Assembly (NCBI GenBank): GCA_947457285.1
Contig: CANGVZ010000083.1
Location: 1 to 8,152 of the forward strand
Reading direction: 5' to 3'
Origin: Flavobacteriales bacterium
Lineage (GTDB): Bacteria; Bacteroidota; Bacteroidia; Flavobacteriales_D; Sanyastnellaceae
DNA length: 8,152 nt
Below the pieces are notes generated by a model, which had not been told where the DNA came from, made no database searches, and saw only the letters and a program-made list of their open reading frames with translations. Below, in pieces: positions 1 to 6,847 of the stretch (position 1 is the stretch's first letter; every line of letters starts with the position of its first letter). The position numbers and the translations under genes were made by a program.

Positions 1-1049
1 ACCCCGATTCACGCACTTTCGTCGGCAGCGGCAAACTCAGTGAGATCAAGGCTTACGTAGATGAATACAAACCAGACATGATCATTTTTGATGATGAGTT
101 GGCTCCTTCACAAATTCGAAATCTTGAAAAAGAATTCAAAGACAAGGGTGTAAAAATTCTCGATCGCAACAATCTCATTCTCGACATCTTCGCGAGCAGA
201 GCGCGTACAGCTCACTCGAAAACGCAAGTGGAGTTGGCGCAATATCAATATATGCTCCCCCGCCTCACGCGCATGTGGACGCACTTGGAAAAACAACGCG
301 GTGGAATCGGGATGCGCGGTCCAGGTGAACAAGAAATTGAAACTGACCGAAGAATAGTGCGAGATCGCATTGCCAAACTCAAAGAAGATCTCAAAGAAAT
401 CGACAAGCAAAAAAGTATTCAACGCAGCAATCGCGGTGCGATGGTGCGCGTAGCGCTCGTAGGATATACCAACGTCGGAAAAAGTACTCTGATGAATGTG
501 CTTTCGAAGTCAGATGTTTTTGCCGAAAACAAATTATTCGCAACCCTCGACACAACCGTTCGAAAAGTTGTTCTGAAGAATTTGCCTTTCTTGCTTTCCG
601 ACACTGTAGGATTCATTCGCAAACTGCCGCACCAGCTGATTGAGAGTTTCAAATCCACTCTGGATGAAACGCGCGAAGCAGATTTGCTCGTGCACGTTGT
701 GGACATCTCACATCCTCAATTTGAAGATCATTTTAATGTGGTGAATTCCACTTTACAAGAAATTGGAAGTGGTGATAAGCCAACGATCATTGTGTTCAAC
801 AAAATCGACGCATATAAGCACGTTGAAAAGGATGAAGATGATCTCACGCCGATGACGCGAGAGAATATTACTTTAGAAGAATTGAAAAAATCATGGATGG
901 CAAAAATTCCCGACCATGATGTCATCTTCATTTCTGCTATTGAAAAAAGTAATATGGAACAGTTCCGCGATTTGCTTTACGAGCGCGTGCGCGAGATTCA
1001 CATCACGCGTTTCCCATACAATGATTTTCTTTTTGAAATAGAGCAGTAA
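1..1049 (+). CDS. hflX: HflX GTPase, 5'-truncated by window edge
   Basis: HflX is a cytoplasmic GTPase that binds the 50S subunit and, in studied bacteria, splits stalled ribosomes after stress. The reading frame is open from base 3, and the residues before the first in-window ATG (78) already match the HflX N-terminal domain (TFVGSGKL, then KPDMIIFDDEL), so 78 is not the start and roughly 60-80 residues lie outside the window. Visible parts in order are the HflX domain, the glycine-rich GIGMRGPGEQEIETDRR segment (about nt 303-350), a coiled linker, then the G domain. The G domain has G1 GYTNVGKST (about nt 460-486), G2 ATLDTT, G3 DTVGFI, G4 NKID and G5 SA. A charged insert (KDEDDLTPMTRENITLEEL) follows NKID. 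The stop lies 2 bp from the convergent manC stop. Family assignment is firm. Confidence 0.95.
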   Translation, partial: PDSRTFVGSGKLSEIKAYVDEYKPDMIIFDDELAPSQIRNLEKEFKDKGVKILDRNNLILDIFASRARTAHSKTQVELAQYQYMLPRLTRMWTHLEKQRGGIGMRGPGEQEIETDRRIVRDRIAKLKEDLKEIDKQKSIQRSNRGAMVRVALVGYTNVGKSTLMNVLSKSDVFAENKLFATLDTTVRKVVLKNLPFLLSDTVGFIRKLPHQLIESFKSTLDETREADLLVHVVDISHPQFEDHFNVVNSTLQEIGSGDKPTIIVFNKIDAYKHVEKDEDDLTPMTRENITLEELKKSWMAKIPDHDVIFISAIEKSNMEQFRDLLYERVREIHITRFPYNDFLFEIEQ

Positions 1050-1051
1050 AA

Positions 1052-2140
1052 CTAGACGTAAGCCTCGCCTTTTTGCACGCGGATATCGTTGACGAATTGC
1101 TTAATCTTTTGCTCATCTTCTTTTTTACAAACAAGCAAAGTATCGCCGGAGTCAACCACGATGTATCCGTTCAAACCGTGCAGCACCACGAGTTTTTCGT
1201 TGGGCACATTTACTACGTTATCTGCGCAATTGTAAAGCATTACATTTTTGCCAACTACACCATTCGAACGATCATCTTGAGCAAGATGTGTGTGTAGAGA
1301 ACCCCATGTACCCAAGTCGCTCCACCCGAAATCGCTGAGAATGACATTGACATTTTTTGCTTTCTCCATAATACCGTAGTCGATAGAGATATTGTCGCAA
1401 GAGCTATACGTCTTTTCGATAAAAGCAGCCTCGTCTTCAGAATTGTACATTCCGGCTCCTTCAGAGAAAGCCTTGAACATTTCCGGCAAGTGCTTTTGAA
1501 ATGCGTTGAGAATAGTAGGCAATGTCCAAATGAAAATACCAGAGTTCCAATAGAAGTCGCCACTTTCCAGAAAATCTTTCGCGAGCTCTAGGTCTGGTTT
1601 TTCTGTGAATGTTTTTGCTTTTTTCACGCGAGCATCGAAAGCACCGGGCACATCGGCCCACTGAATATAGCCATAGCCAGTATCGGGGCGTGTTGGCTTG
1701 ATACCAAGGGTAACCAGGTTGCCGCTATCATTTGCCTGACGGATGCTTACTTCCATTACGCGGAGGAATTCTTCATTTTTCAAAATCAAGTGATCGCTGG
1801 GAGCTACCATGATGTTTGCATCTGGCTCCTTTTCTGCAATTTTAAATGCTGCGTAAGCCACACACGGAGCGGTATTGCGCATGTATGGTTCACAGAGCAC
1901 TTGCTCTGGCTTTAGATCTGGCAGTTGTTTTAACACCAAATCTTTGTATCGCTCATTGGTGACAATAAGAATATTTTCTTTTGGTACTATAGGTAAAAAA
2001 CGGTCGTAGGTCATTTGAATGAGCGTACGTCCTACACCAAGTATATCGTGAAACTGTTTTGGAAAAGCAGTTTTACTCATTGGCCAGAATCGTGAACCGA
2101 TTCCTCCGGCCATAATAACACAGTAATTCTTATTGTTCAT
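1052..2140 (-). CDS. manC: Mannose-1-phosphate guanylyltransferase (GDP-mannose pyrophosphorylase)
   Basis: This enzyme makes GDP-mannose from mannose-1-phosphate and GTP, the precursor for mannose, fucose and related sugars of surface polysaccharides. The 362-residue protein is a single nucleotidyltransferase domain without the C-terminal cupin isomerase domain of the longer bifunctional enzymes. The nucleotide-binding signature AGGIGSRFWPMSKTAFPKQF is at residues 11-30, followed by EPYMRNTAP (84-92), the metal-binding APSDH (113-117), TGYGYI, FTEKP (178-182) and YWNSGIF (197-203). The gene starts 19 bp after the aminotransferase stop, so the two are probably co-transcribed. No Shine-Dalgarno is visible. 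A short inverted repeat (CATCG/CGATG, 2138-2150) includes the start codon in its downstream arm. No terminator separates it from hflX. The substrate is inferred from family motifs; another sugar-1-phosphate is possible but less likely. Confidence 0.9.
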   Translation of the reverse strand: MNNKNYCVIMAGGIGSRFWPMSKTAFPKQFHDILGVGRTLIQMTYDRFLPIVPKENILIVTNERYKDLVLKQLPDLKPEQVLCEPYMRNTAPCVAYAAFKIAEKEPDANIMVAPSDHLILKNEEFLRVMEVSIRQANDSGNLVTLGIKPTRPDTGYGYIQWADVPGAFDARVKKAKTFTEKPDLELAKDFLESGDFYWNSGIFIWTLPTILNAFQKHLPEMFKAFSEGAGMYNSEDEAAFIEKTYSSCDNISIDYGIMEKAKNVNVILSDFGWSDLGTWGSLHTHLAQDDRSNGVVGKNVMLYNCADNVVNVPNEKLVVLHGLNGYIVVDSGDTLLVCKKEDEQKIKQFVNDIRVQKGEAYV

Positions 2141-2159
2141 CGTAGCGATGGAGATTCAA

Positions 2160-3446
2160 TTATGATAATTTGGAAAGAGCGTTGCGTAGGCTTTCTATTG
2201 CCTCTGTGACATCCACCATAGTGGCTGTGCCCACTGAAAGGCGATACCAAGGGCTTGATCTGTCTGCGCCAAAAGCGTAGAAAGGCACAACAGCCAACTT
2301 TGCTTCTGACAAGAGATATGAGGTTACTTTTTCAGTAGAATCGAGCACTACACCATCGGCAGTTTTCTTTCCTTTCAAATCAAACTTAACGGTCAAATAA
2401 ATCGCGGCCATCGGAGCAATGGCATCTACAGAAAATCCTTCTCCCTTTAGCGTTTGAATGCCATTGTAGAATCCGCGCAAGCGTTGTTCCAGTTGATCTT
2501 TAAAGGTATTTAAAAAAGTTTGAACTTGAGCGTCATTAGCGAGGTAACGTGCAGAAGCTACCTGTTCTGCTTTAGGTGACCAAGCACCTACGTGACCGAG
2601 GATTGATTTCATCTTATCGATGATTTTCTTTGGCCCAAAAGCCCAACCCACTCGCACGCCTGTAGCAGCCATTGACTTGCTGATTCCATCGACGAAAATT
2701 GTATAGTCGCGCAATTCGGGACGCAAGTTCACTGGATCAAAGTGTACTGTATCACCATAGGTGAGAGTCCAGTAGATTTGGTCGTACATAATGTACAAAG
2801 GCTTCTGATCAGCGGTGCGGCGTGCATTCTCCTCAATTACCAAGTCGCATATTGCTTCCAATTGTGCTTTTGAAAAAACAGTTCCAGTTGGATTGAGTGG
2901 AGAGCAAAGTGCCAACAAAGTAGCTTTTGAAATATGAGGACGCAACTCATCGACTGTCGGCATGAAGTTGTTTTCAGGCTTTGTTTCGATGAATGCTTGT
3001 TGTGCGTGTGATAAGTGCGTGTAGTGATTGTTGTTCCAGCTAGGCACTGGGAACAAAACCGTTTCGTTTGGATCTACGAGTGCCTGGTAGATGGCATAAA
3101 TGATTGGACGTGCACCACCAGCGATGAGGATTTCGTTGTCCCCATATTCCAGACCTTGCCAATCCTTTATCTGACGAGCTACTACCTTGCGCAGATCGAG
3201 GATACCATCAGCGGGTGGATAGTTTGTTTCGTCTTGTTGATATGCCTTTATAATTTCTTCTTTGAGTTCAGCGGGAATTGGAAAAACCTTTGGGTCAAAG
3301 TCACCAATAGTGAAATTGTAAATACGTTGACCTTTCGCTATTAATTCGCGGATTTCTCCAGCTAACTTGATAATTTCTGAGCCGATGAGGTTTTCAGCCA
3401 TTTTCGACACCTTCAGCTCCTTCACTTGAGTTTGTGTATTGCTCAT
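2160..3446 (-). CDS. Class I PLP-dependent aminotransferase (aspartate aminotransferase-like)
   Basis: This is a 428-residue fold-type I aminotransferase, probably acting on aspartate or another amino acid in the cytoplasm. Visible catalytic features are NPTG at 185-188 (Asn contacts the PLP ring oxygen), Asp222 and Tyr225 in YDQIY (Asp pairs with the pyridine nitrogen), Lys257 in GISKSMAATGVRVGW (Schiff-base lysine), Arg265 in the same motif (cofactor phosphate) and Arg402 in YRLSVGTA (substrate carboxylate). Trp137 in VPSW is well placed to stack on the cofactor. The usual DE[IV]Y is DQIY here. The N-terminus (GDFDPKVFPIP, then ETNYPP) resembles a clade I associate with Bacteroidetes, but the exact substrate cannot be read from sequence. 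The gene has its own promoter (3482-3513) and probably heads a two-gene operon with manC. The start ATG at 3446 lacks a Shine-Dalgarno. Confidence 0.88.
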   Translation of the reverse strand: MSNTQTQVKELKVSKMAENLIGSEIIKLAGEIRELIAKGQRIYNFTIGDFDPKVFPIPAELKEEIIKAYQQDETNYPPADGILDLRKVVARQIKDWQGLEYGDNEILIAGGARPIIYAIYQALVDPNETVLFPVPSWNNNHYTHLSHAQQAFIETKPENNFMPTVDELRPHISKATLLALCSPLNPTGTVFSKAQLEAICDLVIEENARRTADQKPLYIMYDQIYWTLTYGDTVHFDPVNLRPELRDYTIFVDGISKSMAATGVRVGWAFGPKKIIDKMKSILGHVGAWSPKAEQVASARYLANDAQVQTFLNTFKDQLEQRLRGFYNGIQTLKGEGFSVDAIAPMAAIYLTVKFDLKGKKTADGVVLDSTEKVTSYLLSEAKLAVVPFYAFGADRSSPWYRLSVGTATMVDVTEAIESLRNALSKLS

Positions 3447-3481
3447 TTAGGTATATTTATTCCTTCCCGCGGAAAGATGCG

Positions 3482-3513
3482 CAAATGTAGCTTTTTCCGA
3501 CTAAACAAACAAA
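3482..3513 (-). promoter_or_regulatory. Bacteroidetes-type sigma-A promoter of the aminotransferase-manC unit
   Basis: On the minus strand, TACATTTG (3489-3482) matches the Bacteroidetes -7 consensus TAnnTTTG exactly. TTTG (3513-3510) lies exactly 20 nt upstream, within the accepted 19-21 nt spacing for the -33 element. Transcription would begin near 3476-3478, giving a leader of about 30 nt before the ATG at 3446. The -33 element overlaps the T-rich tail and last stem bases of the fumC terminator. No transcript data support this; it rests on the consensus match and position. Confidence 0.72.
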
Positions 3514-3537
3514 AGGCTCGCCGAGATAGCGAGCCTT
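3501..3537 (-). terminator. Rho-independent terminator after fumC
   Basis: A perfect 9-bp GC-rich stem (arms 3513-3521 and 3529-3537, AAGGCTCGC and its complement) encloses a 7-nt loop. In the minus-strand direction it is followed by a T-rich run (TTTTGTTTGTTT), as expected for intrinsic termination of prfB-fumC mRNA about 40 nt past the fumC stop. On the plus strand the tail is only ATTTT, and no plus-strand gene ends nearby, so it acts mainly in the minus direction. Confidence 0.85.
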
Positions 3538-3578
3538 ATTTTGCCTATTTATTAAAAAATAAATTATAGCTTGTTGTC

Positions 3579-4970
3579 TTACATCCCAACCATATTCTTT
3601 GGAACTACGATTTGGTCGTACTCTTCTGCGGTTACATAGCCCAGACGTACGGCCTCTTCTTTCAGTGTCGTTCCATTTTTGTGAGCAGTCTTCGCAATTT
3701 CGGCAGCCTTGTAGTATCCAATTTTGGTGTTGAGTGAGGTCACCAACATCAATGAGTTGTTTACCAATTCATCAATTCTTCCATAATTGGGTTCAATACC
3801 TACCGCGCAGTGTTCGTCAAACGAAACGCATGCATCACCCAATAGACGGGCGCTTTGAAGGAAGTTATTCGCCATCATAGGCTTGAATACATTCAACTCA
3901 TAGTGGCCTTGAGTTCCGCCGACAGTTATTGCCACATCATTTCCCATTACTTGCGCGCATACCATGGTGAGCGCTTCGCATTGTGTTGGGTTTACTTTAC
4001 CAGGCATGATAGAAGAACCAGGCTCGTTTTCAGGAATGAAAATCTCGCCAATACCGCTGCGTGGACCGCTGGCCATCATGCGAATGTCGTTGGCGATTTT
4101 ATTTAGAGAAACGGCAAGTTGTTTAAGCGCACCATGTGATTCTACAATACCATCATGTGCTGCAAGTGCCTCGAATTTATTAGGTGCTGTAACAAAAGGA
4201 AGTCCGCTGAAGTCGGCGATTTTAGCAGCCACGAGTTCAGAATATCCTTTTGGGGTGTTGATACCTGTGCCTACAGCTGTTCCTCCGAGAGCTAACTCTT
4301 TCAAGTGAGGCAGCGTATTTTTCAAAGCACGCACACCATGATCGAGTTGTGCTACATAACCGCTCAATTCTTGTCCAAGGGTGATGGGCGTCGCATCCAT
4401 GAGGTGCGTGCGTCCAATTTTCACCACATTCATAAACTCCTGTGATTTTTTGTGGAGTGTATTGCGAAGTCTTTCCACGCCCGGGATGGTGATTTCAACC
4501 ACTGACTTATACGCTGCAATGTGCATTGCAGTAGGATAAGTATCGTTTGAAGACTGTGATTTATTCACATCATCATTAGGGTTGAGCAATGGTGTACCCT
4601 CGCCTAGTTTGTTGCCCAACAATACGTGCGCTCTATTTGAAATCACCTCATTGAGGTTCATATTGCTTTGAGTGCCGGAACCGGTTTGCCAGATAACGAG
4701 GGGGAATTGATCGTCGAGTTTACCAGCAAGAATTTCGTCGCAAACCATAGAAATCGCATCGCGTTTTTCTGCGGGCAACACACCTAAGTCGTGGTTAGCG
4801 TGCGCCGCGGCTTTTTTGAGAATAGCAAAAGCGCGAATGATCTCTTTGGGCATTGAAGCTTCAGGACCAATTTTAAAATTGTTTCGTGAGCGTTCGGTTT
4901 GGGCACCCCAGTAAACATTGGCAGGGACCTTCACTTCGCCCATGGTGTCTTTCTCTATGCGGTATTCCAT
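3579..4970 (-). CDS. fumC: Class II fumarate hydratase
   Basis: Fumarase C interconverts fumarate and L-malate in the TCA cycle. It is a cytoplasmic, iron-independent homotetramer of the aspartase/fumarase superfamily. The 463-residue length is close to the E. coli enzyme (467). Conserved regions forming the composite active site are SGTQSNMN (98-105), SSND (140-143), GRTHLMDATP with the active-site His189 (186-195), and the superfamily signature GSSIMPGKVN (318-327), which contains the catalytic serine loop. The GRTHLxDATP and TQSNMNxNE forms favour fumarase over aspartase or argininosuccinate lyase. The gene starts 20 bp after the prfB stop, so it probably shares the prfB transcript, and a strong terminator follows it. 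The sequence before the ATG is A/T-rich with no Shine-Dalgarno. Confidence 0.95.
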   Translation of the reverse strand: MEYRIEKDTMGEVKVPANVYWGAQTERSRNNFKIGPEASMPKEIIRAFAILKKAAAHANHDLGVLPAEKRDAISMVCDEILAGKLDDQFPLVIWQTGSGTQSNMNLNEVISNRAHVLLGNKLGEGTPLLNPNDDVNKSQSSNDTYPTAMHIAAYKSVVEITIPGVERLRNTLHKKSQEFMNVVKIGRTHLMDATPITLGQELSGYVAQLDHGVRALKNTLPHLKELALGGTAVGTGINTPKGYSELVAAKIADFSGLPFVTAPNKFEALAAHDGIVESHGALKQLAVSLNKIANDIRMMASGPRSGIGEIFIPENEPGSSIMPGKVNPTQCEALTMVCAQVMGNDVAITVGGTQGHYELNVFKPMMANNFLQSARLLGDACVSFDEHCAVGIEPNYGRIDELVNNSLMLVTSLNTKIGYYKAAEIAKTAHKNGTTLKEEAVRLGYVTAEEYDQIVVPKNMVGM

Positions 4971-4990
4971 TTTCTTATTGAAATTATATT

Positions 4991-6092
4991 TTATACAATT
5001 GTTGCCTTTCCTTGTCCCATGAGATAAGCCTTTAAGAACTCGTCTATTTCACCATTCATAACGCCATCTACATCGCTTGTTTCATGGCCAGTTCGAACGT
5101 CTTTAACGAGTTTATAGGGCTGCATCACATAGTTTCTGATTTGAGAACCCCATTCGATTTTCTTTTTACCAGCCTCAATCTCGTCTCGTGCAGCATTGCG
5201 TTTTGCGAGCTCCATTTCGTACAATTGTGACTTGAGCAATTGAATGGCCTTCTCTTTGTTTTGCAGCTGCGAGCGGGTTTCGGTATTGTCGATTACAATA
5301 CCAGAAGGTTTGTGACGCAATCGCACACCTGTTTCAACCTTGTTTACGTTTTGTCCACCTGCACCGCCGCTTCGGAAAGTATCCCAGGTAATATCGGCAG
5401 GATTGATATCGATTTCGATGGTATCATCGACGAGTGGGTAAACATAAACTGAAACGAAACTTGTATGTCTTCGTGCATTGCTATCGAAAGGAGAGATACG
5501 AACGAGGCGGTGTACGCCATTTTCTCCTTTGAGCATACCAAAAGCGAATTCTCCAGAAAATTCTAATGTGCATTGTTTGACACCCGCCACATCCCCTTCT
5601 TGGAGGTCGAGCTCTTTGATGGTGTAACCGCTTTTTTCGCCCCACATGAGGTACATACGCATGAGCATACCGGCCCAATCGCAGCTTTCGGTGCCACCTG
5701 CACCAGCGGTGATTTGGAGCACAGCGCTCAAACCATCCTCTTCGGCGCTGAGCATATTTTTGAATTCCAAGTCCTCAATTTTCTTTTCTGTAAAAGAGAA
5801 TTGCGCTTGCAATTCCTCCTCGGAAGCTGCGCCTTCTTTGAAAAAATCATAGAGAACAGTGAGGTCGTCAACAGCAGAGCGGCATTCTTTATATGCGTCT
5901 GTCCACAACTTTTTGTTGCGGATTTGTTTCATGATAAGCTCAGCTTTCTTGGGATCATCCCAAAAACCGGGGTCTTGGGTGTGTTTTTCGTCTTCGGCGA
6001 TTTGAATTAGCTTCGTATCGACGTCAAAGGTACCTCCTGAGCGCATCTGTGCGCTCATTCAGCCCATTGATTGCATCTATTGTGACGGTCAT
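4991..6092 (-). CDS. prfB: Peptide chain release factor 2, expressed by programmed +1 frameshift
   Basis: RF2 recognises UGA and UAA stop codons in the ribosomal A site and triggers peptide release. I place the start at the ATG at 6092. The frame reads 22 codons (MTVTIDAINGLNERTDALRR, then YL) to an in-frame TGA at 6026-6024. Skipping one T at 6026 continues as DVDTK and gives a 366-residue protein, against 365 in E. coli. The joined segment LNERTDALRRYL-DVDTK lines up with E. coli LTERSDVLRGYL-DYDAK. The alternative ATG at 6058, already in the downstream frame, would give MSAQMRSGGTF, which has no RF2 likeness. The stop-codon-reading tripeptide SPF is at about 200-202 and the catalytic GGQ at 245-247 of the full protein. 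RF2 shortage should raise its own synthesis through the frameshift. fumC follows at 20 bp. Confidence 0.96.
6023..6038 (-). promoter_or_regulatory. prfB programmed +1 frameshift site (recoding signal)
   Basis: Reading the minus strand, an internal Shine-Dalgarno-like AGGAGG (6038-6033) is followed by codons TAC, CTT, the in-frame stop TGA (6026-6024) and C (6023). This is the known RF2 recoding signal; E. coli has AGGGGG, TAT, CTT, TGA, C with identical spacing. Peptidyl-tRNA on CUU slips by +1 to UUU when UGA is decoded slowly, and the ribosome resumes at GAC. UGA followed by C is a weak stop context, which favours shifting. The low-RF2 autoregulation is established for E. coli and inferred here. 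Confidence 0.95.
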
Positions 6093-6178
6093 CTTTGCTG
6101 AAATTTTGTTATCGAGCCGCGAATGTACGACAACAAGAACTATTTATATATTTTCGTAAATTCTTAATAAAACCAAAT
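6093..6178. promoter_or_regulatory. Divergent intergenic region between prfB and membrane-protein gene
   Basis: These 86 bp must hold the start signals of both prfB (minus) and the membrane-protein gene (plus). For prfB, TACATTCG (6127-6120, minus) is a 7-of-8 match to TAnnTTTG, which would place transcription start about 20 nt before the ATG. For the plus-strand gene, TATATTTT (6147-6154) is also a 7-of-8 match, about 25 nt before its ATG. Neither has a TTTG at the correct -33 spacing, so the exact promoters are tentative. No strong inverted repeat is visible. Confidence 0.35.
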
Positions 6179-6835
6179 ATGATAGTACTAGACCAACCCG
6201 AAGACAAATCTGGCGAGTTTAAAAGCCCAGAACAAGCCATTAGAGATGGCTACAATTTTGAGGTATTCGAGACCATCGGGGACGGCATTGAGCTGTTTAA
6301 AAAAGACATTGGTAATTTCATACTCTTCACGCTGGTAGTTCTAGCCGTTAATATAGGCATGGGATTAATCCCAATAGTAGGAGGACTGGCTTCAATGTTG
6401 ATTAGTCCAGCACTCTCCGTAGGTTATTTCTTTGTAGCTGATAAAATCCGCAAAGGGGAAGCCTATACATTCAACAACTTTTTTGATGGTTTCAAAGGGC
6501 CCTTTTTACAGCTTTTCTTGCTCTCCTTGGTATCTGGGATTTTAATTTTTGTAGGCACACTATTTTGCATCATTCCAGGCATTTGGTTGGCTATATCTTA
6601 TTCCCTTGCCAACTGCATATTGATTTTTCACAAATTCGAGTTTTGGGATGCCATGGAAGCATCAAGGAAGGTGATCGCCACTAATTTCTGGTTGTTGCTC
6701 GGAACTCTCATAGTAATTGGGATAGCCGCGTTATTAGTGACCGTTCTGACATGCGGGTTGGGCTTACTATTTGCCACCCCCGTAGCGATCTTAACGATCT
6801 ATGTAATATTCATCAAAATTTTCGAAGTAAAATAA
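6179..6835 (+). CDS. Multipass inner-membrane protein of unknown function
   Basis: I do not recognise a named gene. Starting at ATG 6179 gives 218 residues; an in-frame ATG at 6095 would add 28 residues from the divergent promoter region that look like translated intergenic DNA, so I reject it. Residues 1-46 are polar and probably cytoplasmic. About six hydrophobic stretches follow, near 47-67, 70-87, 108-128, 131-150, 169-192 and 197-214. They form three hairpin-like pairs separated by short charged linkers (DKIRKGEAYTFNNFFDGFKG and HKFEFWDAMEASRKVIATNF). The pattern CIIPGIWLAISYSLA followed by FWDAMEASRKV..NFW is typical of poorly characterised integral membrane families (DUF975 or GPDPase-membrane-domain-like). 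No catalytic motif or signal peptide is seen. recX begins 12 bp downstream, probably on the same transcript. Confidence 0.8.
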   Translation: MIVLDQPEDKSGEFKSPEQAIRDGYNFEVFETIGDGIELFKKDIGNFILFTLVVLAVNIGMGLIPIVGGLASMLISPALSVGYFFVADKIRKGEAYTFNNFFDGFKGPFLQLFLLSLVSGILIFVGTLFCIIPGIWLAISYSLANCILIFHKFEFWDAMEASRKVIATNFWLLLGTLIVIGIAALLVTVLTCGLGLLFATPVAILTIYVIFIKIFEVK

Positions 6836-6847
6836 TCTCATTCATTG

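Noticed and set aside
984..1009. Inverted repeat CGCGTG/CACGCG near the hflX 3' end, considered as a terminator
   Set aside because: The 6-bp stem has a 14-nt loop, no T-run on either strand, and lies within well-conserved coding sequence.
3464..3474. TTCC/GGAA palindrome in the aminotransferase leader as an operator
   Set aside because: Four-base arms are too short to distinguish from chance, though it lies near the predicted transcription start.
3964..4308. Plus-strand ORF of 114 codons opposite fumC
   Set aside because: It is antisense to strongly conserved fumarase motifs and shows no recognisable domain; treated as a shadow ORF.
5573..6010. Plus-strand ORF of 145 codons opposite prfB
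   Set aside because: It mirrors the RF2 coding frame, has unusual His/Phe-rich composition and no recognisable domain; treated as a shadow ORF.
6095..6178. N-terminal extension of the membrane protein from ATG 6095
   Set aside because: The extra 28 residues come from the divergent promoter region, which prfB also needs, and do not look like a signal peptide or a membrane segment; ATG 6179 fits better.
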